From assembly GCA_030015575.1 (NCBI GenBank), contig CM057339.1, forward strand, positions 769,250,809 through 769,314,808: DNA of 64,000 nt, in the 5' to 3' direction. The DNA is from Agapanthus africanus (Eukaryota > Streptophyta > Magnoliopsida > Asparagales > Amaryllidaceae). Under the pieces are notes generated by a model. That model was not told where the DNA came from, ran no database searches, and saw only the letters and a list, made by a program, of their open reading frames with translations. Positions 10,598 through 21,500 of the stretch are shown one piece after another. The position numbers were made by a program, and so were the translations under genes. Numbering within the stretch: the stretch's first letter is position 1; every line of letters starts with the position of its first letter.

Positions 10598-11755
10598 GTG
10601 TTTGTAAATAATATGCTATATCACAGATCATATGACCAACTCTGGCTCAGATGTCTGTCATCGGCCGAAGCCCAGAAAGTCATGAAAGAAGTTCACTTAG
10701 GCGTCTGTGGGGCTCACCAGTCCGGCCCCAAAATACGGCTTCAGATCAAATGGCTTGGATATTACTGGCCCACCATGATAAGGGATTGCGAAGAGCATGC
10801 AAAGAAATGCCATCTCTGCCAAATCCATGGTGATTTCATTCACAAGCATCCCAATCCGTTGTATCCTACGGTGGTGTCGTGGCCCTTCGAAGTCTGGGGC
10901 ACCGACATAGTTGGTCCAATTGATCCTCCGTCATTCGAAGGCCACCGGTTCATATTGGCTGCAAGAGACTACTTTTCCAGATTGGCTGAAACTGTCCCGC
11001 TAAAAGAAGTCAAGATAGAAAATATTTTGACGTTCTTCCAGCATAATATTCTATACCGCTTCGGTACACCAAGAAGAATCATATCTGACAACGGGCCTTC
11101 TTTCAAGAGCTTCAAAGTCGCAAGGTTTGCTACTCAACACAAGATAGACTGGAGATATTACTCCATCTATAATCCAAGGGCCAATGGGCTGGCCGAAGCC
11201 TTCAATAAAACTCTGTGCAAGCTCCTGAGGAAAAATGCTTCAGCCAACAAGAGAGACTGGAATCTCAAACTTCATGAGGCGTTGTGGGTATATCATACCA
11301 CGCACCGCACTCCAACTCAGTCCACTCCATACTCACTACTCTTCGGAGTGGAGGCGATCCTCCCCCTCACAGTCGAAGTTCCAAGCTTAAGAATGGCCGT
11401 CCAGCATGAGTTGACGGAAGGGGAAAATGTGCTTCTTCATCTCGAAGAACTTAACGCCCTCGAAGAAAGGAGGCTCGCGGTACAGCAAAATCTGGAGCTA
11501 TATCGAGTCCAAATGTCACGGGCCTATGAAAAGATGACCCGTCTCCGCGCTTTCAAGAAAGGCGAATTGGTGTTGGTCCTCAAAAGGCCGATCATCCCCA
11601 ATCGACATGCAAAAGGAAAATTCGAGCCAAACAAGGAAGGACCATACGTCATCGAGAAAGTGTTTGATGGAGGATCCTACCAGCTGATAAATGCCGAGGG
11701 AGAAAGGCCCATGCCACCTATCGATGGCCGATATCTCAAGAAATATTACGCGTGA
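10598..11755 (+). CDS. pol: Integrase of Tat-like element I
   Basis: A 385-residue open stretch. The N-terminal zinc-binding region has HLGVCGAHQ followed by CEEHAKKCHLC. The catalytic core shows the D,D-35-E residues in WGTDIVGP, ISDNGPSF and NGLAEAFNK. The C-terminus ends in DGRYLKKYYA, a common end of Tat polyproteins, and there is no chromodomain. Integrase inserts the cDNA into the host genome. A repeat-rich 3' untranslated region follows, then the 3' LTR. Confidence 0.9.
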   Translation: MFVNNMLYHRSYDQLWLRCLSSAEAQKVMKEVHLGVCGAHQSGPKIRLQIKWLGYYWPTMIRDCEEHAKKCHLCQIHGDFIHKHPNPLYPTVVSWPFEVWGTDIVGPIDPPSFEGHRFILAARDYFSRLAETVPLKEVKIENILTFFQHNILYRFGTPRRIISDNGPSFKSFKVARFATQHKIDWRYYSIYNPRANGLAEAFNKTLCKLLRKNASANKRDWNLKLHEALWVYHTTHRTPTQSTPYSLLFGVEAILPLTVEVPSLRMAVQHELTEGENVLLHLEELNALEERRLAVQQNLELYRVQMSRAYEKMTRLRAFKKGELVLVLKRPIIPNRHAKGKFEPNKEGPYVIEKVFDGGSYQLINAEGERPMPPIDGRYLKKYYA

Positions 11756-13410
11756 ATGCTCCAAGTCACAGGAGAATTGAGCACACAAGCACTACGGTCT
11801 AGATCATACATCCTGTAAAACCGTATACAATTCACGGGCGTAAACGACCCCTATCTCTCCCAAGTCCTGCCGGTGAGACTACTTTTAAAGTCCCACCAGC
11901 AAAAAAAAAAACAAAAACAAACAAACAAACAAACAAAAACGGTATGTCCACAAGTAAAATGGGCACGGATGAAAACCCGAAAGGGCTCCGTGAGTAAAAA
12001 CAGCAGGACTGCCGGCGAGTTTGTGAAAACCCGAAAGGGCGCAAACTCATGAAAAGAGATAAAATACACTCAAAAAGTCTTCTCGGCCTTGTGAGGAGAA
12101 AATCCCTACGTGAGATCTTTACGACTCACAAGGGAGCAACACACTTAGGAATCCCTATGATTCCTAAAGAGAACATACACCTGTGAGATCCTCTCGACTC
12201 GTAGGGAGAAAATGCTTTTATGAGACCCTTACGGCTCATAAAATTGAAAAGCCTTAGGTGATAGGGATCTAAACCTGTCTCCTGAGCCAATGACAAATGA
12301 TGAGTCGCTCCTGGCATTTCGCTTCAGTGTTAGCGGTGCTGATGCCGACCAAAAACCCAAATCCCAAGTCCTCCCGAGGCAAATGATGAGTTGCTCCTGG
12401 CATTATTCCAGTGCAGCAATGCTGATGCCAAACAAGATCTAAATTCTAAGTCTCCAAACGACGAATGATGAGTCGCTCCTGGTACCATATTCCAGTGCAG
12501 CGATGCAGACGCCAACCAAAATCCAATTTTCCAAAATTCCCCCAGCCCTACGGTTGGTCCCAAAGTTGACTACCGTATACAATCCACGGGCTCAAATAAT
12601 TCTCATCATACCCATGCCGCATCGCAACTACCAGTTACACGGCTGGTCTCCGCCCTTGGAATTATGCTCCATTTGGGAAAACCCACTCATGTGTCCTCAC
12701 GATACATGAGGCGAACAAACTTACGAGATCCTCTCGACTCGTAAGAAAACACCTTCATAGGATCCTTACGACTCACAAAGGAAAAACACACTTGGGAGTC
12801 CCCACGACTCCTAAGGAGAAAATGCACCTACGGGATCCTTACGACTCGTAGAGGGAAAATGCTTTTATGGGACCCTTACGGCCCTTAAAATTGAAGAGCC
12901 TTAGGTGATAAGGATCTAAACCTGTCTCCTAAACCATCGCTCCGCAACAGGAAAAGGAAAATGATGAATTGCTCCTAGCACATTTGCTTCAGTGTCAGCA
13001 ACGCTGATGCCTACCCTAACCCCAAAATTCCAAACTCCAACCCAATAGACCCCTAAATCTTTAAACTGGGAATAGATGACCTCTAAGTCGTTAAACTAGG
13101 AATAGATGACCCCTAAGTCGTTAAACTGGGAACGAGGGAAATCCCCTCACGGCAAATGATGAGTTGCTCCCGGCATTATTCCAGTGCAGCAATGCAGATG
13201 CCGACCCAAAAACCAAATTCAAAGTCCCACCCGGCAGCACTTCTAAGCTCGAAAGTACTGCTGGATATGTAGGGAACTTACAAAACAAATCAAATCAAAC
13301 AAATCAATCCCGACACCGCGGAAAGCGGAGCAAGTCAAATCAAATCCCGACACCGCGGAAAGCGGAGCAAGTCAAATCAAATCCCGACACCGTAAGAAGC
13401 GGAGCAAGTA
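11756..13410 (+). repeat. Repeat-rich 3' region of element I
   Basis: Non-coding stretch between integrase and the 30-bp array. It starts with an (AAAC)n-like tract (11898-11938). Degenerate units follow, built of CTCGACTCGTAGGGAGAAAATG-like (12050-12260, 12700-12900) and AATGATGAGTCGCTCCTGG-like blocks (12290-13200). Then come three copies of a unit with GACCCCTAAGTCGTTAAACT (13040-13130) and three copies of a roughly 37-bp unit with CCCGACACCGCGGAAAGCGG (13305-13405). The first block type recurs in reverse complement in element C at 63150-63370. Tat/Ogre elements are known for such 3' arrays. Confidence 0.75.
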
Positions 13411-14036
13411 ACCGACCGTCCAAGTCGCCAAAAGGGTAGAACCGACCATCCAAGTCGCTAAAATGGCAGCACCGACCGTCCAAGTTGCAAAAAGGGCAGA
13501 ACCGACCGTCTAAGTCGCAAAAAGGGCAGAACCGGCCGTCCACGTCGCTAAAATGGCAGCACCGACCGTCCAAGTCGTAAAAAGGGCAGAACCGACCGTC
13601 CAAGTAACTAAAATGGCAGCACCGACCGTCCAAGTCGCAAAAAGGGCAGAACCGACCGTCCAAGTCGCAAAAAGGGCAGAACCGACCGTCCACGTCGCTA
13701 AAAGGGCAGCACCGACCGTCCAAGTCGCAAAAAGGGCAGAACTAACCGTCTACGTTGCTACAAGGGTAGCACCGACCTTTCAAGTCGCAAAAAGGGCAGA
13801 ACCGACCTTCCAAGTCGCTAAAATGGCAGCACCGACCGTCCAAGTCGCAAAAAGGGCAGAACCGACCGTCCAAGTCGCAAAAAGGGCAGAACCGACCGTC
13901 CAAGTCGCTAAAAGGACAGCGTCGACTGTCCACGTCGCTAAAATGGCAGCACCGACTGTCCAAATCGCAAAAGGGCAGAACCGACCGTCCATGTCGCTAA
14001 AATGGCAGAAACGACCTCCACGTCGTCAAAACGGGA
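13411..14036 (+). repeat. 30-bp tandem array, about 21 copies
   Basis: The unit is ACCGACCGTCCAAGTCGCAA plus AAAGGGCAGA, with variants (AAAATGGCAGC, CACGTCGC). Phase is kept almost perfectly over 626 bp. The unit is a multiple of three, so frames stay open on both strands and give apparent 10-residue repeat proteins. There are no unique spacers between units. Confidence 0.9.
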
Positions 14037-14128
14037 ACCAAATTGAGTCGACCTCCACGCGAAAGAAGATCCATCAATTTCATGCACACAACCCACATTG
14101 TGGTGTGCATTTATTGATGGGGGAAATT

Positions 14129-14828
14129 TGTTGGGGTCAAAATTTACACCCCGATTGACCAAGTCAAAATCAAAGTCAGCCCTAAACCAAATGGGCCCAA
14201 GCCTAGGTAGAGGGGGCTAATGCCCGGGTCGGGCCCAAACATGATCCGCCGGCCTCCCCCATGCCAAAATAAAATTTTGTAATAAATAATTTTTGGTGTA
14301 TTTCCTTTTTTTATTTCTATGAATAAATGTAAGGAAAATGGGCATAAAGCCAAATTTTTGTAAAGCCCGTGGTTTAAGAAATAGCACATGAGGCATGAGA
14401 TGGGCAAAATGCCATTTTGTAAAGCCCAAGGGGCTATATGTAAGTTTGTAAGCCTATAAGAGACAACATGATGAAAATATCTAAGGATCTTTTTCTCTCT
14501 CTAAAAAAATTAAGATTTGTGCCTCCTTCTCTTTCCTCAAGGTTTTAAACTTTTTTTCTTTTTTTTTGAATTAAATCAAGAGTTTTACTCTTCCTTTTCT
14601 AAACTAAATAGTTTTTCACCACAAAACCCACAAAGGGGAGCTTGGATCTTCCATCAGATCTTAAAAAGGAGAGATTTTTAAAATCTCACCCCTCTTGTTA
14701 TCCAAGAGTCGGCCAACAGAGGAGGAAGAAGGAGACCCATCTCCAAAGACCCCACTTTGAGGAGGATCCAGGGCTCAAGGGAGAAGCCCCTTCATCAGCT
14801 CCAAAAATTTGTTAGGAGTTTAACTCCT

Positions 14829-14875
<47 letters not shown>

Positions 14876-15559
14876 AATAATAAGTATTTCTTTCTGGGAG
14901 TACAACTCCCAGTGCAGGGACCAACTCCCTTTTGCCGTCCAGCGCCCGAGCGCCCACATACCTGGCCCAAAGCGATAGCGATAGCGCCAAAAGCGATAGC
15001 GATAGCGCCAGCGTCCGCGTACCGCGCACGTGAGACGCTAGCGCTTTCTCCCACGCATCCTTTGGATGCCCTTTCCCATTACACACACACACACATACTC
15101 TACAACACTATCCCCCGTTAGAAAAATTTCTAACGGGACGCTGCCCCACACCCCGCAAGGGGGCTGCTTACCCTCTTGACCCCCAGCCCGCTATCCAGGT
15201 AGCGGGACCGCCGTAAAAAACTCTGCGGGCCCCCGATATATCCAAAACCCCTTTCAAAACACAATGCACGTACACTGCACATTGAGTTCGCATGACCTAT
15301 TTGACCCGTTAATCGGAGGTTCTCTCGCTCCAAAGGCGAGGGGTAATTAACGGCAGCTTAGTCTGCGGCTGCCGGAGATTCGGATCCACACAATCAATAA
15401 ACCCCAGCCTATCCTAGGCAGGGGGGATCTGTAATGCGCCTGACAAGCGCGCGCGTATTCCCATCTCAATGGGGTGACGAAAAACACCCTACGGTGTGGA
15501 CTTGTGATATTTAGTGGTTGTTTACAAGACCTTAGTGTTGATTTTATGGCCAAGAACAG
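14129..15559 (+). repeat. 3' LTR of Tat-like element I
   Basis: Begins TGTTGGGGTCAAAATTTACA right after the purine tract GATGGGGGAAATT. A TATA-like box (CCTATAAG) is at 14453-14460. The transcribed part holds a CA microsatellite (14831-14870), a duplicated GCGATAGCGATAGCGCC unit (about 14970-15010) and a run of strong hairpins (15114-15353). The right border is set at GCCAAGAACA by the expected terminal CA and is uncertain by some tens of bases. Termini differ from LTRs A/B/C, so this is a different family. Confidence 0.7.
14831..14870. repeat. CA microsatellite
   Basis: An uninterrupted run of about 19 CA dinucleotides inside the LTR of element I. Confidence 0.95.
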
Positions 15560-16364
15560 AGAATAGAACCCGATACACGAAGTTAGAAATTTTCCCGTGT
15601 CGGTTTTGTGATATATAATAGCCTACAGGGTATCTGGAGCTATCTGGGGTAGTTTCAAGAAAATCAAACAAGTCCAGTGACCTAGATAAATGACCAGAAG
15701 ACCACCACCAAAATACGAGCCAATTTTACCCACATATGGCCGGCGAGATCGGATTATTTGGCAATGTCGCCGAATTTCTGTAGGGGTCTGGTATTGAGTT
15801 TTTGCATGTAGCTCAATTTTCTTATAACCTATCCCCTGTACTTGCTTGTTTAGTCCCAATTAACCCCAGATAAAATCAGGGAGCTGTTGTGAGTGCTTTG
15901 GCTATGTTTTCCTGATATTTGAATTCGTGGTTTTGGTATTTGATATTGTATTTGGTCGTTGGATGTTTGTACATCAACGATGATGGTTGTTTGGTTGTTT
16001 TTGCATGTGCAGGCTATAGGTTCTAACCTATGAGCGCATCGTGTGCCGTATCGGTTTTCCGGACTTGATTTTAATAGCATTACGACTGTGTATTTATTGT
16101 AGATACCTTCGCATGGATTCCGAGAAGACAAAGTACATCGACTACGGCTGAACAAGGAGTTCCGCTAGTGAGTAGATTTATATCTACGAGGGAAGTCGGG
16201 TGGATGGCGTATAGCACCCCCGCAACAATTGATATGTGATTTATAATTTGGAGACAAGATATGCCACGACTTAAGGGTATAGTTAATGGTTTTAGTGTGA
16301 AATGATATGATAGAAAGGATGTCTCGAATTGATATATAAGGATGTGAAACGTGAATGTGAATCA

Positions 16365-16420
<56 letters not shown>

Positions 16421-18714
16421 GTAGTTGCAAGAGAATCAGTATGAGATTATAGTAGCATGTTATGAGGTCCATGAATACGACATGAGATTAGTAAGATGAC
16501 TTGATGTGAGATATTGATGTGATGAAAAGAGTATACGATGAGATATGATGACTTGGTTTGATATGCCGTTATGCGGATGCGAGGCGATATGAGATAATTG
16601 ATACCTTTGTCTGTCCCATGATATGAGATTGATACGGATGTGACATGAGATATAGGTATATATATATATAATTATGTGAATAATGAGTGATATACCATAC
16701 GAGACGTTAGATCCGTACCCTCATTATTGTATAGGTCGATAGAATCCCTATTCTGTTTGTTGTTGCTGCACGATGGTTTACCGCACGCGATGTTTTACCG
16801 GATGATTGATCCATACCCTTGACTAGAGGATGTCGTACGATGGATTATACCATACGTGATATTGTGAGGCTAGATGCCGATTGATAGATTCGCCGACTCG
16901 GATATGTTATAGATATCTAATCCCTATATACACCGCTTAGTTTAGCCTTTACGTAGATTTTAGATTAGATACGTATACCTTATAGCATTTCTCTTACGAT
17001 GTACTTTATGCTTCGTTCATGATATTCTCATTGCATTACATATACATGTGCCAGTACACCTACACAATTAGCGATGATGTGTATGTTACACTTACAAAGA
17101 TTGCCGGCTCACACACTTTCATCATCGATAATTGCTATGTTACTTACACAGTAGAATTGCCACATCATGCTATTACTCTTAATTGTTCAGTACTGTCACA
17201 TAACTCGTCGGCATGATATACTTGCTATGCTCACATTATTATGCTATGTTGCATGATATACTTGATATGCTCACATTTCTGTTCTATGTTTGCATACATC
17301 ATGCTTTATGATTTTACATGCATTGAGATGTTGTTTTCATGAGATCTCTGGATTTGAGAACCGCAGTTATATTTCAAAGGAAATTATGTATTGTTTTAAA
17401 AATCGTGATTTCTCTTAATATGATATTTCGAGACGTCCACCATGAGTTTTCTCGGTTCTGAGCTATGAGTATACCCGATTCGAGAAGCGGTAGGCACCGT
17501 CTGCGGGTACATGGTAGACCCGGTGAGGTACCACGGGGCAAGAAGACTCGTATAGTTAGGTGTTGAGCCTGGCAGGGGAGCACTACCTAGCGGTGATAGT
17601 TTGGACCTGGCGGTTATCCGGAGGATACCGACCGGAGTCGTGAGATGGATATGGGCCAATCCGGACTGACAGAGCCCATAGGCCGATCCGGACTGACGGA
17701 GCCCGAGATATGAGGATTTACGTGTCGATGTTGGACACGGCTTTCATGATGTTTTGAGTGTCGATGTTGGACACTCAGGTTCCATGATTTTGATGTGTCG
17801 TTGATGGACACACGTTGGTTGATATCCTCATATTTACATACATATGCTTTCATGATGTTTCGAGTGTCGATGATATCCACATGCATACATGCATTGATTA
17901 TATTGTTGGCATATATGCAGACACGATCACCCTATATATCGTGGTATTACCTTCATGATATAGTTGACCTAGGAATCGTTGTTTTATTCGATTTCTACGT
18001 GCTCATATTTTCTACTCACGAGTTGGCAACTCACCCTCGTTGTGTCACAGTTCTTGCAGGTTGACCGCATGGATCAGTAGCGGTATCGTTGGTACACAGC
18101 TTGCTTTCGGGTGATTTGCTTTGGTAGGTGGGACATATTGGATCGTGCTCACTCTTGTATTATTATTTCTGTTGTATCTAGTCAACTCCATCAATTAGAA
18201 ACTAGTATTTGTATAAATAGTAAGACTTAGAAAGACTTGTGTTTGTGAGACTTAGAGCGGCATATTATATGTTCGCTATTGGGGGATTTGATGTCTTGCT
18301 TCTTTACATTATCTTTTGTGTTGATCTTCGCCGTTGGGCATCGTATACATATATTTCTGACTTGCGTGGTTGTGATTCCGTCGATTGGCGAAGAGCTAAC
18401 TCCCGCTTGGGGATGCCTTTTATATTATCATGTATGTATGGTTTTGGTTCAAAATATACAAGGGAGGTGCTGTCCAAATTTTTAAAAAGACGAAACATGT
18501 TTCAACTAGTATAACCCACTTGCATTTTCATGTTCCTTTATTTATGCATTTAAGAAAACGTTTGATTTCATCATACCTTTATTTCAAAACTTTACCTCTT
18601 TTATTTTCTTTAAAAGGTTTAGATTTCTGGGCTTCGGCTTACTTAATTTACTTTACGCCTTTAGACGTTGCGTGATTTAAGTGCCGGTCATAAACCAAAT
18701 TTCGGGTTGTGACA
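15560..18714 (+). repeat. Right part of a long Ty3/gypsy LTR (J), possibly Tekay/Del-like
   Basis: Ends CCAAATTTCGGGTTGTGACA. It shares ordered blocks with the LTR at 34976 (K): an AGGTTCTAACCTATG block, a GTATAGCACCCC block, an AT microsatellite, a TGTCGATG-TTGGACAC repeat zone and a GAGTTGGCAACTCACCC-type block. No primer binding site follows the right end, so it is a 3' or solo LTR in plus orientation. Its left part lies beyond element I, outside the window. The lineage is inferred from LTR length and termini only; no coding region confirms it. Confidence 0.6.
16367..16421. repeat. AT microsatellite in LTR J
   Basis: About 55 bp of AT dinucleotides broken by a single GT. LTR K has a similar tract at the equivalent place (36673-36726). 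Confidence 0.95.
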
Positions 18715-21500
18715 CCCATTGTTCACCCCCTCTCTGGAAAATTTTCCAAAAGTTGGAATTATTGGGTTTAAAATTATTCAAAAATCATGCAGGTAATTCT
18801 ATAGACCCTCTAGAAGAACGATACCCAAACTCGGCTCTTTGACCGCCGAGCCGTGGCCAAACCATAGGGTTTGCGGCGGTTCTGGGGCACCATGAGTGAG
18901 GCATGGGTCGGCCCTTCTACGGTTGGTCCATAAGTGTTGTGGCATGTTCTGGGTATTTTTTAAACTATGCTCAAGTGTTGAGCTCTCTGGGAAATTTTGG
19001 GTGTTTGTTGATTTGATCGAAAAGTTTAACATCGTCTAGCTATCTGTAAATTGTGATACAATATTTGGTATCCTCAATAATTAGTTTTGTGAAAACTAGT
19101 TTGAATTTTGTAAACCTAGCAATTTAGTCTCATTTGATCGGTTGCCACGGGGTTTTGATTCGGATCAAAACTCCGTCGCAATCTCGTATAGTACGCGAAT
19201 GTTCGCTGGGTAACATTACTAGATAGCCACGCTCCATAGCCCCGACCAAGTGACTGTAGGAGAATCTCGTTGCCTAAAGCATCCGTCCGGATGCTCGCGG
19301 CCGCGGTGTTCCTCCTAAGTGCACTTCGTCGACGACATCGGGGGTGCGGCCGTCTGCTAAAGTTTCCGACGAGCATTCGATCAACTTGTCGGGAATTTTG
19401 TTGAATTGCCCGACTTGTTATTGAAAAGTGTTTTCAATATCGAGACTAAAATGCGGGGTTTATAATGTTAGGAATGAAATTCGGAATATGAGATATTCCG
19501 GGTTTATGATGTCTAAGGAATTCATTTGGTTAGGCATGAAATCCAAAGTATGTGATATTTCGGGTTTATGATGTCTAAGGTGGTTGCGGATTCCAATTGT
19601 TGTAGTTTTCACTTTCTTATCTGCGACCGTAAATGTAATATGTGGTGTATCGGCGGTTTCGTTACTATATGTCAACGACAATTAGGATACATATATTTAC
19701 TTACGTTGATGACATGAGATATTATGTGTTGCTGTGATATGTTATATTGGATCGTCCTGTTTGAATAGCCGGGGGTTTTTGCGTGAGATGAGAGTTTTTT
19801 CATTTTCATTCATGTAAAAGCTTATATGTAATATTCTTTTATTGGGGCACATCCGGGTTGAGGATGTTGTCACCATTGATGTATATTATTTACTTTTCCG
19901 CATTAAGATAGACCCAAGGTGGGGAGCATAAGTAACCGGGTTCTAGAGTGCAGTGGGAGACCATCTCGAGGAGTTGAGACCGGGTCTCCTAACTCTAGAA
20001 TTGGAAGGGTTGCTTGCCTCTCTCATAGAGGTCTAGGGATGTGGGTTTGGCTATTCATCACGACCGTGGAATCCGTGTTTTTTACTGGCTTAATTTAAAA
20101 CACGGAATTCCTAGTATATCCGATATTTCATATGTGGACTTCTGCTGCTGATATTCTATAATGTGATCACTTTATATGCTGAGATGAATGTTGTTATTAT
20201 ATGTATGATATATAATAAACGTTGCTTATGTTTTGCATCCGCGCTAGTCCCTCCCCGCTATGCCGTTAGTTAAGTAACCTAACGGTGCATAGCGGGACAC
20301 TGTGGCGAATGTGGATGGCATAAGCGTACGTTCTATTTTTGTTTCTTTATCTGTGATGCTCAGGAAGCATATTTGATGGAACTTCATTAATGAGATTAAT
20401 GAAAACGAAAGAAAGATAAGGATGTTGTAGAATCAAATTTTCAAAAAGGGTAGCTCTAGTTTTTGCTTTGCATAATGGTATTCCTTGATGAATACCCTGC
20501 ACCTCATTCGATGAGGAAAGAGCCGAGATCCCTTCACCGGGAGTGACCACTTTAGCAAAAAGCTAGCAGATATTACAACCCACTCGGTTTTGTCTTTTGA
20601 TTGCTTCTCTAATTCTTGCTTTGCATAGCGGTATTCCTTGATGAATACCCAGCACCTCATTCGATGAGGAAAGAGCCGAGATCCCTTCACCGGGAGTGAC
20701 CTCTTTAGAAAAACTAGAAAAATCCTAAAAAACACTCCTTTTCAAAATCACTTGATTATACAACGATATCAAGTTCATTATGCAAAAGGTTTTCATAAAA
20801 ACCTGTCGTAGCCCTCCGTCATTTCAGATAAGGACCATTTAGTATTCATGCTGCGTTTGTTGGCCTTTATCAAGGCGTAGTGAAGCTGATTGGTGCTTAT
20901 ATGCTAAAATCATGTGATGCGATTGGATTAGGGTAGTCGTGCGACCTTATTGGCCTTTGTTAAGGGTCGTGTGGGTGGCTTTAATTCAATCATGAAATGA
21001 CGGTTTGAATTTGACTAGCATCCTATGGTTTGTTGGCATTTATCAAGGTCATAGGAGGCTAGGAGTAAAATATTATCGGGAATTTCAAGTGTTGAAATTT
21101 GCAATGAGATTTCATGCCTTCTATGAGATAGTTGGATCCCGATACCCACTGCGAGTAAAAGTTACTCCTGAGAGAGTTTTACACATTATAATTAGCCGAT
21201 TAAGTAGGTGTCTAGAAAGGTGTTAACGGGGTTACGCCCCTGGAAAAACGAGGTTTATTTTAATTAAGTCCGTGCGAACACGAGGATTCTCCCTCAAAGT
21301 ACCAACACTGGCCTGGCCGAAAGATTGGCGAACTTGTAGGGTGTAATTAATCCCGGCTATTCTTACCTTTTAGGGTTTGAAGGAAGATTTGATAAAAACA
21401 TTGGGAGCCATCCTGATTAGATAAAATAATAACCAATCTGATCTTGCAAGAGTATACGCAGAGTGTTTTCTTCACTCTCTCTTCTGGTAGCGACCGTGAC
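18715..21500 (+). repeat. 5' leader of Ty1/copia element D
   Basis: Aligns by eye with the leader of copia H (49096-51140) and, in reverse, of copia E (26060-28343). Shared blocks include GGGGCACATCCGGGTTGAGG, CATCACGACCGTGGAATCCG, GGTGTCTAGAAAGGTGTTAA and CACTGGCCTGGCCGAAAGAT. It lacks the PBS and 5' LTR because LTR J borders it on the left; those parts would lie left of J's other end. It holds a bulged hairpin (20254-20296) and two copies of a three-hairpin module (20477-20706). I see no gene in it. Confidence 0.75.
20465..20706 (+). repeat. Tandem duplication of a three-hairpin module in the copia leader
   Basis: Two copies with a 153-bp offset, each containing GGTATTC-6-GAATACC, CCTCAT-3-ATGAGG and TCCC-6-GGGA hairpins in a row. 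The same pair of modules is present in copia E (26731-26950, opposite strand). Copia H lacks it. Confidence 0.8.

Noticed and set aside
13411-14036. CRISPR-like regular repeats
   Set aside because: Units are directly adjacent with no unique spacers, and the setting is a plant retrotransposon 3' region.
13340-14162. Long open frames on both strands (for example 13553-14158 plus and 13340-13723 minus) as repeat proteins
   Set aside because: They come from a 30-bp tandem unit, a multiple of three; both strands are open for that reason.
15114-15353. Organelle DNA insert or rRNA fragment, suggested by GC-rich hairpins
   Set aside because: I recognise no rRNA, tRNA or organelle gene motif, and the stretch lies within LTR I limits.
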